Made by a program: the position numbers and the translations under genes | The notes under the pieces: model-generated | Told to the model about the DNA's origin: nothing | Database searches by the model: none | The model's input: the letters and a program-made list of their open reading frames with translations, nothing else | Assembly (NCBI RefSeq): GCF_030035675.1 | Contig: NC_084482.1 | Coordinates: 178,402,373-178,466,372, forward strand | Origin: Rhineura floridana | Taxonomy: Eukaryota > Chordata > Lepidosauria > Squamata > Rhineuridae | Direction of reading: 5' to 3' | Length of the DNA: 64,000 nt | Part shown: one piece after another, positions 1-11,500 of the stretch | How positions within the stretch are numbered: the stretch's first letter is position 1 | Layout: every line of letters starts with the position of its first letter

Positions 1-388
1 GCCTTCTTCTGATTTCTTGACTATTGTCTCCATTTTGGTTAATGCCTGTGCCAAGGTATTGATAATCCTTGACAAGTTCAATGTCCTCGTTGTCAACTTT
101 AAAGTTACATAACTCCTCTGTTGTCATTACCTTCGTTTTCTTGACATTCAGCTGTAGTCCTGTTTTTGTACTTTTCATAGGGTTTTCATGGTAAGAGGTA
201 TTCAGTGGTGGTTTACCATTGCCTTCCTCCGAGTTTGGATGCATCTTAGTCTGGTGCCTCAGCTTTGACCATTGCACCATGGGTGCCCCTGCTAGGAGTC
301 TAGCCTCTTGGTCTAGACTCGTGACGGCATTGCTCTCAGCTTCTTCAACACTCTCAAACCCCCTCACCATGTTAAGTTGTGCATCCTA
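1..388 (-). mobile_element. BovB (RTE) LINE fragment with internal deletion
   Basis: Read on the minus strand, 388-178 matches the 5' end of the full BovB copy at 11,288. Both contain the segments CTTAACATGGTGA and GTCTAGACCAAGAGGCTAGA. 177-1 then matches the C-terminal RT region of the same element (14,490-14,640). About 3 kb of EN and RT sequence is missing between them, and the copy runs off the window edge. It is either an internally deleted insertion or two fused fragments. Confidence 0.85.
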
Positions 389-1125
389 GAGGGGGCTCAT
401 AGACCCATAGGCTGGACATTTCTCCTTTCATGCAGTTTTCCACAGTACATACACTGAATAATATTGTATCTCTCTACTGGCAGTCTGTATGGTTCCTGCT
501 TCCCAGAGTCCTTTAAGTTGAGCCTATGAACATGCTCTGCATATGCATCTGTTGATAATGTCTTAATGCTTTGTTTAGACAACTCTGCTGCCCTTGCAAT
601 TTGGAGGCATTGTTCCAGGGTTAGATCCACCTTTCTTAACAGCCTCTCCCTTAAAGCAGAGTCCTGTATGCCATACACAATTCTGTCCCTAATTAGGGAG
701 TCTTTTATGTCCCCAAAGTTACATGTTGAAGCTAGAGCCTTCTGTGCTATAATGTAGCTATCTATTCCTTCCCCTTCTTCTTGGTTTCGGGTGAAAAACT
801 GATCTCTCTCTACAGTTTCATTTTTCCGAGGATCACAGTATGCATCAAACACTTCGAATAGCTAAGTGTTTCCGAGGTCCCTGACAGCAGTGTTGCACTG
901 ACGTCAGGGCCGTTTCCCCCCACTAAGTAGTAAAACAGTTTTACCTTCACTTTCTCTTCTTTATCAGCCATGGTTAGCTCTGTATACAGTCTGAACTCTT
1001 GCTTCCATTGCTTCCACATTGTCTGTGCTGGGTTCTTTGTATCAAAATCCATGTGTCCTGGAGGCCTCAGTCCCTCCATGTTTCTGTCCATATCCTTCAT
1101 CACTGCTAAGGCCTTGGTCACTCTT
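389..1125 (-). mobile_element. fossil Ty3/gypsy LTR retrotransposon, gag part only
   Basis: The minus-strand translation carries a metazoan Ty3/gypsy Gag signature: a WKQWKQEFRLYTELTMADKE block, ALREPLL-like LRERLLRKVDLTLEQCLQIA, and the start of a CX2C zinc knuckle (CMYCGKLHE). Only part of gag is visible. No LTR, protease or polymerase is seen in the window. The piece abuts the BovB copy at about 389, which probably inserted into it. It is broken, with at least a few breaks, and reads as an old fossil. Confidence 0.8.
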
Positions 1126-1249
1126 TCTCTTCCTGGGCTTCTGGGACCACCATGCTTCCTGTGACCCTGTTTGTATAATTAAAGGAGCAACTCCCAACTT
1201 AACATAAAAAATGAACTTTAAGTAGGTCTGAAATGCCATAAAGTATTTA

Positions 1250-2160
1250 CAGGGCCTGTAGTTCTCTCTCTCACTGCCTCTCTGCTAGTCTTCCAGACTC
1301 ACTTTTAGGGTTGCCAGATGTCTGGTTTTTACCCGGGGACTCTGGATTTTTGGGGTCCTCTCCAGGTCTCTGGGTGTCATCTTAATCTCCAGACTCTCAG
1401 GTTTCATTTTTTTTAATTAAGTTTCTAGGTGGTCTGGTTCACGAGATATTCACCAAAACACCACACACACACCGCAATGTCAGTGAAATGATCTCTTAGC
1501 TGGCTGCTCTAACCCCGCCCTTTCAGGTTTGTAGCCAATAAGTGAAGTCAAGGTTGTGATTGACAAGAGATTTCTGGGCCTCCAGACAGTACCTAGACTG
1601 CATTGCAAAGGTAGAAAACTGTTGCTTTTTCCTGCTTATCTGAAAATCTCATAAATTGGGTAAGTATATACCTTTCAGCAGTACCAATTTTTTTTTCTCT
1701 TGTGTGTAGGAGTCAAGCAAGTTTCACTTTTCCTGTGCTGTTGAAGAGAGCAATGTTTTGAACACCTTCCCAATATGAAGCTTTAATCCAATACTTTAAT
1801 CCAATACTTTTCTGAGAGTAAAGCTGCAATGCTAATCCCACATATCCAGAGTAAACCCCACTGAATTCAATAGGAATTACTTTTGAGTAGACCTGGTGCT
1901 GTAAATTAATGTGACTTTTGAGTGAACATAGCAAAGGATTGTACTTGTGTTGCAACTCTTTCTCTCCCCCTCCAGTGTGTTCTATGCACACTTCCCTGTT
2001 TGAGTAAGTCCCATTGAATACATTGGGACTTGCTTCTGAGTAAACAATCATAGGATTGCACTACAAATATCTTTACAAGTTGTATAAATAATAAACATAT
2101 TTGGCAGTCATGCTTATATAAATATTTATTCATACTATATCCCAGTAAGTATTTGATTTC
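1250..2160. repeat. unclassified dispersed repeats, including oligomeric TAAGTCCCATTGA-type elements
   Basis: Two stretches (about 1,795-1,905 and 1,925-2,070) contain short palindrome-like modules of the form AGTAAGTCCCATTGAAT...ATTGGGACTTGCTTCTGAGTA. The same module recurs at 6,858-6,950 and 50,270-50,350. This is a dispersed short repeat, probably a MITE. The rest of 1,250-1,790 and 2,070-2,690 shows no gene and no repeat I can name. Confidence 0.45.
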
Positions 2161-2689
2161 ACAGTATGATTGTAAATTATTACTTCCTCTATATTTTAGG
2201 CGTGCCCTTCTTCCTTGGGGTGGTCATGGTTCCCCTCTGCTGTTTTCATCCTGAGGGGGCAGAGTAGGCTGAGAGATGGTGAGTAGCCCATGGTCACCCA
2301 ATAAACTTCATAGTTCATTTCCATTTTAAAAAATAAATTAAAATCACTTACATGAAGGCAGTTTATTAAGTAGTTCCACACAATACAAATGATTCTGTTC
2401 CCATGATTCTGTTGTGTGATTTATGTGCTTCAAATACGTGCTTAATGTGCTTTAAATGAATGATATGGATCTGCCCTAGGTATAGTGTGCATTCATTAGT
2501 GAATTGAAAAGAAAAAAATTAAAACAGGAAGGAGTGGGGAGTGAAAAAAACTTAACCCTTATAGCAGCTAGGCATCTTACACTCTGTTTTTTTCAATGCA
2601 AAATAAGCTCATTTCCCAACCTTTATACATTTTGCTTAACTTTGAACACTTCAAAATGGCCAAAATTAAGGAAAATCAAAGGGGGCCTG

Positions 2690-3720
2690 TAACGGTCCAG
2701 AAGCTGCAGCTGGTGTAAAATGCAGTGGCGCAACTGTTCCCTGGGGTAGGATATCGCCAACGTGTTCTGCGGTACTAAAAGAATTACACTGGCTGCCCAT
2801 TAGCTACTGGGCTAAGCTCAAGGTTCTGGTTGTGGTGTACAAAGCCCTATACAGCTTGGGACCACAATACCTGAAAGATCATCATACCCCTTATATAACC
2901 AGTTGATCATTGCACTCTGAAGGCAATCCTGCAGATACCATCTTATCAGGAGGTCTGTTCCGTACAACATAGTTTAGGAAGCAGACCTTTAGTGTTGTGG
3001 CACCTACACTTTGGAATCCCTCTCCCTAAATATAGATAGGTGCCATCTCTGTTATCTTTTTCATTTCATTTCATTTTTAATTTGTATACTGCCTTTCTAC
3101 ATCACTACACTCAAGGCGGTTTGAAAATGGAAATGGTTTGCCTTCAAGTCAATCCCGACTTATGGCGACCCCATGAATAGAGTTTTCATGGTAAGCGGTA
3201 TTCAGAGGGGGGTTACCATTGCCTACGTCTGAGGCTTAGAAATGACAAAGTATACAGAAGTAATCATACTATCATCCTATAATGCTACAAAATATAAAGT
3301 AATACAAAATAAGCTTAAACAACCAATGTTACAAAAATATACAATACATATACAAGTGTAGCACCAATACAGATTACTATTATATAAAGCCCATTATCAG
3401 TCCCTCTCAGGGTCCTGGCGCTCACCCCAAGTCTCACAACAAAGAAGGGACCTGGGAACTGCTTACATCATCATAAAAAAATCTTATATTTTTGGTGCTT
3501 TCTGAAGACCTTTTCAACAAGCCTTTTAAGTAGAGATCTTATCCAAGTCTGCATTGGTTTTGGAATTGCTTTTTAAAGCACTTTTAAAGATTTTTTTAAA
3601 AGATATTTAAGATTTTTTATTTTAAATATGTTTTATTTTAAGATTTTTTTAGAGTTTTGTCCCTTATTTGCCACCCTGGGCTTCTTCTGGGAGGAAGGGC
3701 AGGATAGAAATTTTTTGGTT
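2690..3720 (+). mobile_element. L2-like LINE, 3' end, interrupted by a SINE
   Basis: 2,690-2,900 encodes degraded RT C-terminal sequence in which HWLPISYWAKLKVLVVVYKA can be read. The 3' UTR follows and ends with the tail CTTCTGGGAGGAAGGGCAGG at about 3,674, a signature shared with the other L2 copies here. A Sauria-type SINE lies inside it. It is broken by many changes. Confidence 0.7.
3125..3237 (-). mobile_element. Sauria-type SINE fragment (BovB-tail SINE)
   Basis: The minus strand gives GGTAACCCCCCTCTGAATACC, then the CATGGGGTCGCCATAAGTCG tail ending CTTGAAGGCAAACCATTTCC. The tRNA-like head is missing. It is inserted in the L2 3' UTR, so it is younger than that copy. Confidence 0.8.
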
Positions 3721-3859
3721 TTGTTATTGTTAATAATAGATTGAGAAAGAACAGAAAATACACAAACTGAACAAATGCCATCCAACCCCAACCAAACACT
3801 TCTAAGAGACAGAACTTAGGGGAAAAAATGCATTTTAAGACTTCACCCCTTCCAAGCAC

Positions 3860-6800
3860 TGTGACTAGAGATGATGCAAAACAAAAGCAAAATAAAACAC
3901 TGGAGCCAATTATATTTGAACAGGTTTATTATAAGAAAAAAATAACATGACATTAATTCAAAATGCATAAATTGTGCAATTATGGCAAAATGTTTAAAAA
4001 ACCACACATTTGCCCTCAGAGGACTACAGTACTTCTTACTAACATACCTGAGCACTGAACTTCTGATGCCATTTCTAAACAGATTTTGGAACACAGGGAA
4101 CTTTGATATTATGCAAACTACAGGAACAGCACACGCAACAAAGCCAGCTGTAATAGAGGAGCAGGCCACCAGGCACTACCACCACGCGACCCCACTTTAT
4201 TTATGTGGGATATATGCAAAGCAGTGGATAATGCACTTGGTAGATTGTGCCTTCAAACCAACAAGTTTCACAATAAAAACTTTGATGTTTTTCCCAGCCT
4301 GTTTCCAAAAAAAGCATTAAAATGGAAAAGTAATGTTTCAAAAAATTAAGCTAGAAGAACAGTAAAAAAAAAGATGAGCGGAGAAGTCAAACATAGCCCT
4401 ACACAGGTTAGCACAATTATGATTTGTGTCCTCATGCTGTGCAAAGTTTGTTTTAGAATCAGATTTTTGAAAAACAAGTTTTACACTGACAATTCTCACT
4501 AGATAATTTTGAAGCATGTAAACAACTAAAGGTCTCAGTTAATATTAACTGCTTAAATTATTCATGCATAAGACTCAGTGTATTCCACTCAATGGCAAAA
4601 AATTCAAGAGTTAGCTTTTAAGCACACTACGATCAAACCCTCCCCTCACTGTGAATGTTGGACAAAAAGATATTTGTATTTAGTGCAGATAAAAATGAAA
4701 ATTAAAAACAAACCTACTGTAGAATTAACCACAGCATATTCTATATATCACATGACAGGGTCATTTGCTAACTTAATTTATTAAATTTCAAGTCAAATTG
4801 ACATTTCTACTAAATAAATACAGAAGATTGTCAAAAAGCAGCAACAAGTCTTGTAAAGATTTTCAACAGAACTTTTTTGAAAGATACATAACACCTTCTT
4901 TGCAAAAAAAATTAATAACAACTTTTAGGGAGGGTGCTTCAGAAAGCTTGCAGGTAAGAAACTTACAATAGCGCAAATATAGCCAACTAAGGAATAAGAA
5001 ATATATGAAAGCAACTGAACAATTTGTGTGTGAACAGTATCCCCAAGAAATAACTTCGTTCAAAATTTAGTCTCAGCAACTATGCTTAAGACATCAAAAC
5101 CTTTCATTCAGAGAAGCACTAGAACTCATATCTAAAGTAGTAATTTATCACATTAGACCGAGTACACCTTGCATTATGAACCCTTAAGGTTGAACTTATG
5201 CTGTCAGGTTAGCATTTCCACTATTCTTTTTCCACCATCACTTCTTAACAGCAGGGGCGCACAACACAGCCTTGTAGTGCTGAATGGAAACCTTGTTGAA
5301 CCATTCAGACACACTGGAGCACCAATTCATATCTTAAGTTGACTACACGAGACTAATGTGCAGGATTAGATGCTGTAGGCATATAGACTATTTTGCATGC
5401 AAGAGTTGAATGTGAAGCTATGGCATTTTGTGAAGAAAAATGATTATAGTTCCCCAGCCTATATTCTGTACTAGGCTGATGTCTGAATGTTGTTAAAAGA
5501 GACAAAGAAAAATTATAAACACATCATGATATATGCTCACGGGCATTTTATGTTCAAGCTACTGTACCTCCTGCATGGTATATAAAGAAACCCAAAGACA
5601 AAAGGCTGCTTGCTGAATCTCTGGGAGATGAGGTATGTAACAGAACGAGGTTTTATTATCCTTTAGTTTCACAGTTGTGTTCAATATATTGTGCAAGATT
5701 TAAAACATACAAAGTCAAGTAGGAACATATTAACACAAAATGTTTATGGGGATTACATGTTAATATTTATTGAATATCCTAAATTTAATCTCTTTAAACT
5801 ACAGTTTGACTGACATGAGTATCTATTGTTAGAAGTAGCGGCCATCCTTTGATATAAGGCCAACTCATCATTCTTTAAAGCAAAACTGAAACTGAACTAA
5901 GATGAACACAGGGCATGTTTCCTTCTTGAGCAATTGTGCCCATCTTGTCGTCCCTGGCAAAGAATCACCAAGAAAAGATCTACTATTAACCTTTCAGAAC
6001 TATCACATTAAGACTACCTAAAAGATGTTAACAAAACCTTAGTCATTCCAAATAAAAACAAAGAGACCGGGTCTATATACAACATTAAACCAGTTAAAAA
6101 CAAACAATGGTTAAACACGAATGAGCTGCATGCACTACCATGCTGCTAATACAGTGCTTGTTTTGTTCCTCCCATTTCTGTTATGTCATTGGGAAATAAC
6201 CTAGAGTTTGGTTTCTTGTGACGTCTGAACACAGGCTCCTAGTTTCTTCCAAAATAAGCCATGAGTAGTAAGCCAATAACACACTTTGGGTTTCAATCGT
6301 GGTTTGGAGAGAAACAAACCATATTCCCAGGTTCAGCCAATGCAACATGCTACACTCTGCCTTGTCTCCCAGCAGCAGAGCAGGGAATGAGAGAAACAAG
6401 CACAGTGCTAGCCTAGCGAATCAGCACACTGCTAATTCTCATTAAACCATTGTTTATATTTATGGTTTAATGTTATTACATAATGTTATGTACAAACCAG
6501 GCCTATGTCACAACAAACTGGATTCTTACCCTGCTCCAAAAGTTTTTATGCGAAGACTTCCTAAAGTGGCTATCCTCGGAACAGAAAGAAAACTCAGTGG
6601 TGCAAAATTTCACATTACTCCAGAAATAATCGGAGTTCAGAAAACCAGGCAACAGTTAGAAGGATTCAATGGTACTGGCAAAAGCCAGAATTGCTTCACC
6701 ATTAAGGTGACTGGGGGCAAATCATTGTTCCATGAAAAATGTATCAGCTGCAAGTCAAATGAATGCCAAAATGACAACAGAGGGGAACATAAGGTGATGA

Positions 6801-8043
6801 GTTAACACGCCATATTTTTGAAGAATGGCTCAGTAGTATGCTCAATATTATCTCACAATATAATCCTATGCACATTTACTTGGAATTAAGTCATACTGTG
6901 TTAAATGGGCTTACTCCCAGGTAAGTGAGCAAAGGACTGCAGCCAAACTCCATCTATTATGGCTAACTATTAGTATTTCAAACTACTCAATTAAAGAGTT
7001 ATTGAAGGATGGACAAACAAACTGCACTTTGCGCTTAACCTTCTAAGTGATGGAACAACTCTCCCCAAAGTGAGATTAAGACTATGCCTGTCCTTATTCT
7101 AGGCAAGAATTAGCTCCATAAGAGAAATTCAAACTAAAATAGGGATTCATACACAAAGCAACAAGATACATGCTTAAGACTAGAGACATTAATACTAATT
7201 GACTGCTTTAAATTAGCAGTCCCATTTGACCCATTTCAAACTTTTTAAGTATTAAAGATGTGCTAGCACCATTGGGTTTAAGCCCTTTATGGAGTGACCA
7301 ATGTGTTCAACTGCTTTTGAAGCTCTACATTTAGTTGGCAGAAAATGGCTCTCCTGATGCCACTGGAAGTTCAAGAACAGACAATCACACACACTTAAAC
7401 TAAACTCTAAGGAGAGAAGCAATGCAGCCCCCAAAGGCAGCCTTTTTTTTTCCAGATGATAGCTCATGGTCTGCTGCAAATCTTGATATTTCTGCAGCAA
7501 CTACCACACTGTATTACAAATATTTCAGTACCTTTATACATATGGAAGAGGTATAAGGACCAGGAATTTGTCTATTTAGTGTCACAGAATCTAAAACAGC
7601 AAGCTAGCAATATTGCCTCAGATTTTACCCGTATTTTAGATAAGTCACTTCAAACGTGCTCTTCATTTCAGCTATTCATGTTAGTTGCTCTCAGTGTAGT
7701 GCATAGTTACCCCAATCCACCTACTCTTGCTTTTAGTCAAATTATCACTGTAGAACAACATGATCAAATGACTCTAACAAAGAAAATGCTGATAATTGCA
7801 CTTTGTAACCCACTCCTTACTCCAAAGGAAAACATCCATTAGGAAATTAAACCACTAATTCCCTTCTCCCCACTGCAACCTTTAAAGAGCACCCATCCCC
7901 ATGTAAAAAAAAGCCATCAATTTCAGCTCACATTAAATACTGACAAAATTGAGTTGGTTTTTCTTTAAAAACAGATTTTTCTGCTACCATTAAATATCAA
8001 AGTCACTAAGGCCTTTTACCAATGAAAGGAGGGAGGAGAGCAT
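3860..8043 (-). other. probable KBTBD8 3' UTR and downstream flank
   Basis: About 4.2 kb of AT-rich, mostly non-repetitive sequence directly follows the KBTBD8 stop codon. No convincing coding region is visible on either strand. An AATAAA lies on the minus strand near 3,920-3,930 (forward TTTATT), next to the point where L2-derived repeat begins, so a long 3' UTR ending about there is possible. Earlier poly(A) sites are not excluded. The stretch also carries the palindromic MITE at 6,080-6,478 and a degraded oligomeric repeat at about 6,855-6,950. The extent of the UTR is inferred. Confidence 0.4.
6080..6478. mobile_element. palindromic MITE, about 0.4 kb
   Basis: 6,081-6,117 and 6,440-6,477 are inverted repeats of about 37 bp: AACATTAAACCAGTTAAAAA against AACATTAAACCATAAATATA, then ACAATGGTT in both. 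There is no coding capacity. The superfamily is unknown and no clear target duplication is seen. It lies inside the probable KBTBD8 3' UTR. Confidence 0.55.
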
Positions 8044-8507
8044 TCAAATAACTTTCTGAAGACACTGTGGATACAATTTAGCAACAACACATTCAAAATG
8101 ACGTCCAAGATCCCAGAGCTTATCTGGGGTCTCATACACCTTTTGCCATTGGTCAGTAAGTTCATCGTACTGATAAAGCGAATTCTTCCTGCTGGTTCTG
8201 AAGACATGCTCTTCAACAGTGACTTGAGTAGCTCGGACAAACAAATGAAGTTTATTTTTCAAGACAACAAGTTTAATGTATGGATTAATGGACTGGTCAC
8301 ATGGGAAGTCCCTCTTTCGAGTCCACTTGTTCAACTCAATGTCATAGGCCTCTACGGTAAACATACGCTGATGGTTTCCACAGGTTCCAGCAATGTAGTA
8401 AATGGAGTTGTTGTAGACAGCTGCCAAACTCTGGATCCTAGGCACAGTCATAGGAGTTAAGAAACCCCAGTAATCTTTTCGAGGATCATAGCATAGGAAA
8501 AATTCTC
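8044..8507 (-). CDS. KBTBD8: KBTBD8 coding exon 4 (last Kelch repeats, stop codon)
   Basis: The acceptor is CTCCTTAG before 8,507. The exon completes the glycine codon and reads [20 protein letters not shown], then [20 protein letters not shown], ending [18 protein letters not shown] and TGA at 8,046-8,044. These are the final Kelch blades that pack the propeller. Intron 3 between this exon and exon 3 is 11.2 kb and is the most repeat-invaded intron of the gene. Confidence 0.97.
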
Positions 8508-11500
8508 CTAAGGAGAGAAAGAGACCAAAATATATCTCAATCAAATGTTTTTGCAACAAGAAGGACATAATCAGTAGATGGATTAATATTGAAAAAAGTT
8601 TTCTACTACATGGCAACAGAAAATATGACTATATTTACAATGAAGTTTTCATAACTGAAATATCAGCGCTGCTATTCGTAATTATACAATCTACCTAAAC
8701 ACTAATTCACCCTAACTAATTCCCAGGGTTTGGGGGCTCTTCCCCTTCTCCATATGCATCAACATCTTTAGTCAGACACATAGTAATTGAAGCAAATACT
8801 AGAGCACTTCATTACAGCCCATTCTCAAATTTAGCTTGCCAAGAGCAAACAGCCTTTTGAACTGCTTGCAACCACCTTCTAAAATTGAGACCTGGGAGTG
8901 AACTGGAATATTCAGATGAACTGCTTCACCAAAAGAAACTATACAAAGTCCCCCAAGGCTAGTTATGTTAATTGGCCCAAGGTGTTACACAGGGTTTAAC
9001 AAATGGCTTGTGGCATGTAGAACTTATGGGAAAGTGGGTGGCACAACTACCATGTTGGACTGATCATTTCATCATCTTAAACAATGAATGAGAATCCAGA
9101 GGCAGAGATCTGGAAGACTCCATTACAAATACTGGGTTGTATCCAATGAGATCAACCCATTAGCAAGCAGACCTCTTCCAGTACAACATATGGATCTGTC
9201 AAATTGTACAATTAAAGTTGCAGATCTTCAAAGTATTCTTGACAGGTGCCAGGATCTACAGAACCTGAGCTTGGAAGGACTTGAGCTTTCCAACGATACA
9301 ATGAAAAATATAGCACAGAACCCCAGCTTGGTGCGTCTAAACCTCTCTGGATTCTCTGCAGAACCCTTGGAGGCAATGCTGAACAGTTGTTCCAGATTGG
9401 AAGAGCTAAACTTGGCCTGGTGTGACTTCACAGTTGATCATGTGAGAGCAGCAGTCAGTCACATTCCTCCAAAAGTAATACAGCTAAACCTCAGTGGATA
9501 CAGACAGAATCTACTGATGTCAGATATCAAAATATTAACTGAAAGGTGTACCAGTCTAGTCCATTTAGATTTAAGTGACAGTGTTATGTTGAAGCCCGAG
9601 TGCTTTCAGTACTTCCACCACCTCACTTACGTTGAACACTTGGGTCTTAGTCGATGCTATCAGATACCTCCTGCAGCCTTACTGCTTGTTAGACAAACTG
9701 CTGATCATTGCAGCATTAAGCTAAGTAATGAAGCTCGGCAACAGAGGAGCATAGGAGGAAGGCTGCAGGCTCAGTCGTGCTGCTGCAGGGATGAGACTGT
9801 GCTGGGACCATCAAGGAGCAAGCATTTCCACCTGCCTTGCCCCACCCCTCTGCCTGGGCCTTATCAGGAGGAGCTGCAGGCTGAGTCGTGCTGCTGCAGG
9901 GATGAGACTGTGCTGGGACCATCAAGGGGCAAGCATTTCCACCTGCCTTGCCCCCCACCCCTGCTCTTAGTGACATTTGTTTGGGGACTGTCCTTTACCA
10001 GGAAGATGAATGTTTTTGGTTTGCTTTTCCTGTTTTTTTAGCTTTTCTGTTATTGTTAGTTTTTATTGTTAGTCTCTTAATGTTTTGATGTTTGCATGTT
10101 CTGCTTTGTACATCGCTTAGAGCGGCTGACAATTCAGCCAGATAAGCGACTAATAAGTCAAATAAATAAAATTAGCACAAGGACTTCCAACTGTGCAACA
10201 ATGCTCTCTCTCTCTCCAACTGCTCCTTTGTCCCCCACCCCCCAAAAATCTGAGAGGCCCCAGATTTGGGGAGGCATGGGGAGATGTTTTGCTGGTGGAA
10301 GTCCTTGCACTAATAGAACAACTTCATTGGATATAACCCACCTTCTTGAACCTTTATATCAGGGATGTGAAACCTGTTGTCTTACAACACCTGGAGGGCC
10401 ACAACCCCCATTATTCCTGACCATGCTAGTGAGGGCTGATGGGAGCTGAGGAGTCTTATCACATTGTGAAGGACCACAGGTTCCACGGCCCTGCTTTATA
10501 TATTGATAAAAGATCCATAGTCTTTGGACTATGAAGTAAATTGGACTTAAGTTGCTAAAACAGAGCTAATATAGTGCTTTCATATATTGAACATATTGGT
10601 ACAAACTCATTTTCTCCAATTTAAAAGATGAACTGCATAAATTTAGGTGGCAATCTTACACAGGCTAGGTAAATACCACTACATTCCATGAATATTGCTG
10701 CTCATTAGAAGCAGCTACCAATTTTGTCTACTAGAGGTAGTTGTCCACAGCAAACATATCTGAGTGGTGTCATTACTTCATTATATAGAAGTTCTAAAAC
10801 TTAATTATGTAGAAAAGCAGTTTGAACATTTTTACAAAGCTCTATTACACATTAACAGTTCCCACATTTATTCATTTTCAGACATGCAACTCCCGGAACA
10901 GCATACATATTTCTAGCCTAAGAAACAGTCCTGAAACTCATTGGAATAATATGAATGCAGTTTCAGTTTGGTAATGCTAGTACATTTACAAGAAAAAACA
11001 GGCTTTCTAAAGACATTAATGTGTGCTCACATCAACTTTTATTCTATTCTACACCTCCTTTTTAACATCAGTGTTTACTACCTCACTTGAAATAAATTTC
11101 TATGCAATGTTTTACTTTAAGAGGCTGATGAATATCCACTTCCCCATGTGCCTGGGGAAAGTTCAAAATGCCCGTAGGTTAACAGGTTCTGACCCAGACT
11201 GAACCTTTATTTTTCAGCACATCTCCACAGAGGTTGAACCTCTTTGTATCCACAGAGGGCCAAATTAGCTTTCAGTATGGATTACCTCCTCCTCTTTGGA
11301 TGCACACCTTAACATGGTGAAGGGGTTTGAGTGTGTTGAAGAAGCTGAGAGCAATGCAGTCAGGAGTCTAGACCAAGAGGCTAGACTCCTAGCAGGGGCA
11401 CCCAAGGCGGAATGGTCAAAGCTGAAACACCAGACTAAGATGCATCCAAACTCAGATGAAGGCAATGGTAAACCACCTCTGAATATCTCTTACCACAAAA

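Larger units (their letters stand above)
9133..10340. mobile_element. palindromic MITE split by a retrocopy insertion
   Basis: The left end TGGGTTGTATCCAATGAG (9,133-9,150) is the inverted repeat of the right end CTTCATTGGATATAACCCA (10,322-10,340). The inner arms also pair: ATTAGCACAAGGACTTCC at 10,171 with GGAAGTCCTTGCACTAAT near 10,297. The MITE proper is 9,133-9,171 plus 10,171-10,340, about 210 bp. The remainder is an insertion flanked by copies of ATTAGCA. The superfamily is not determined. Confidence 0.6.

Noticed and set aside
3843-7842. Open frames of 60-128 codons downstream of KBTBD8 exon 4
   Set aside because: They are short, lie on both strands in AT-rich DNA, resemble no protein family and have no splice context. 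Probable UTR.
8098-8460. 120-codon plus-strand frame across KBTBD8 exon 4
   Set aside because: It is the antisense shadow of a conserved Kelch-coding exon.
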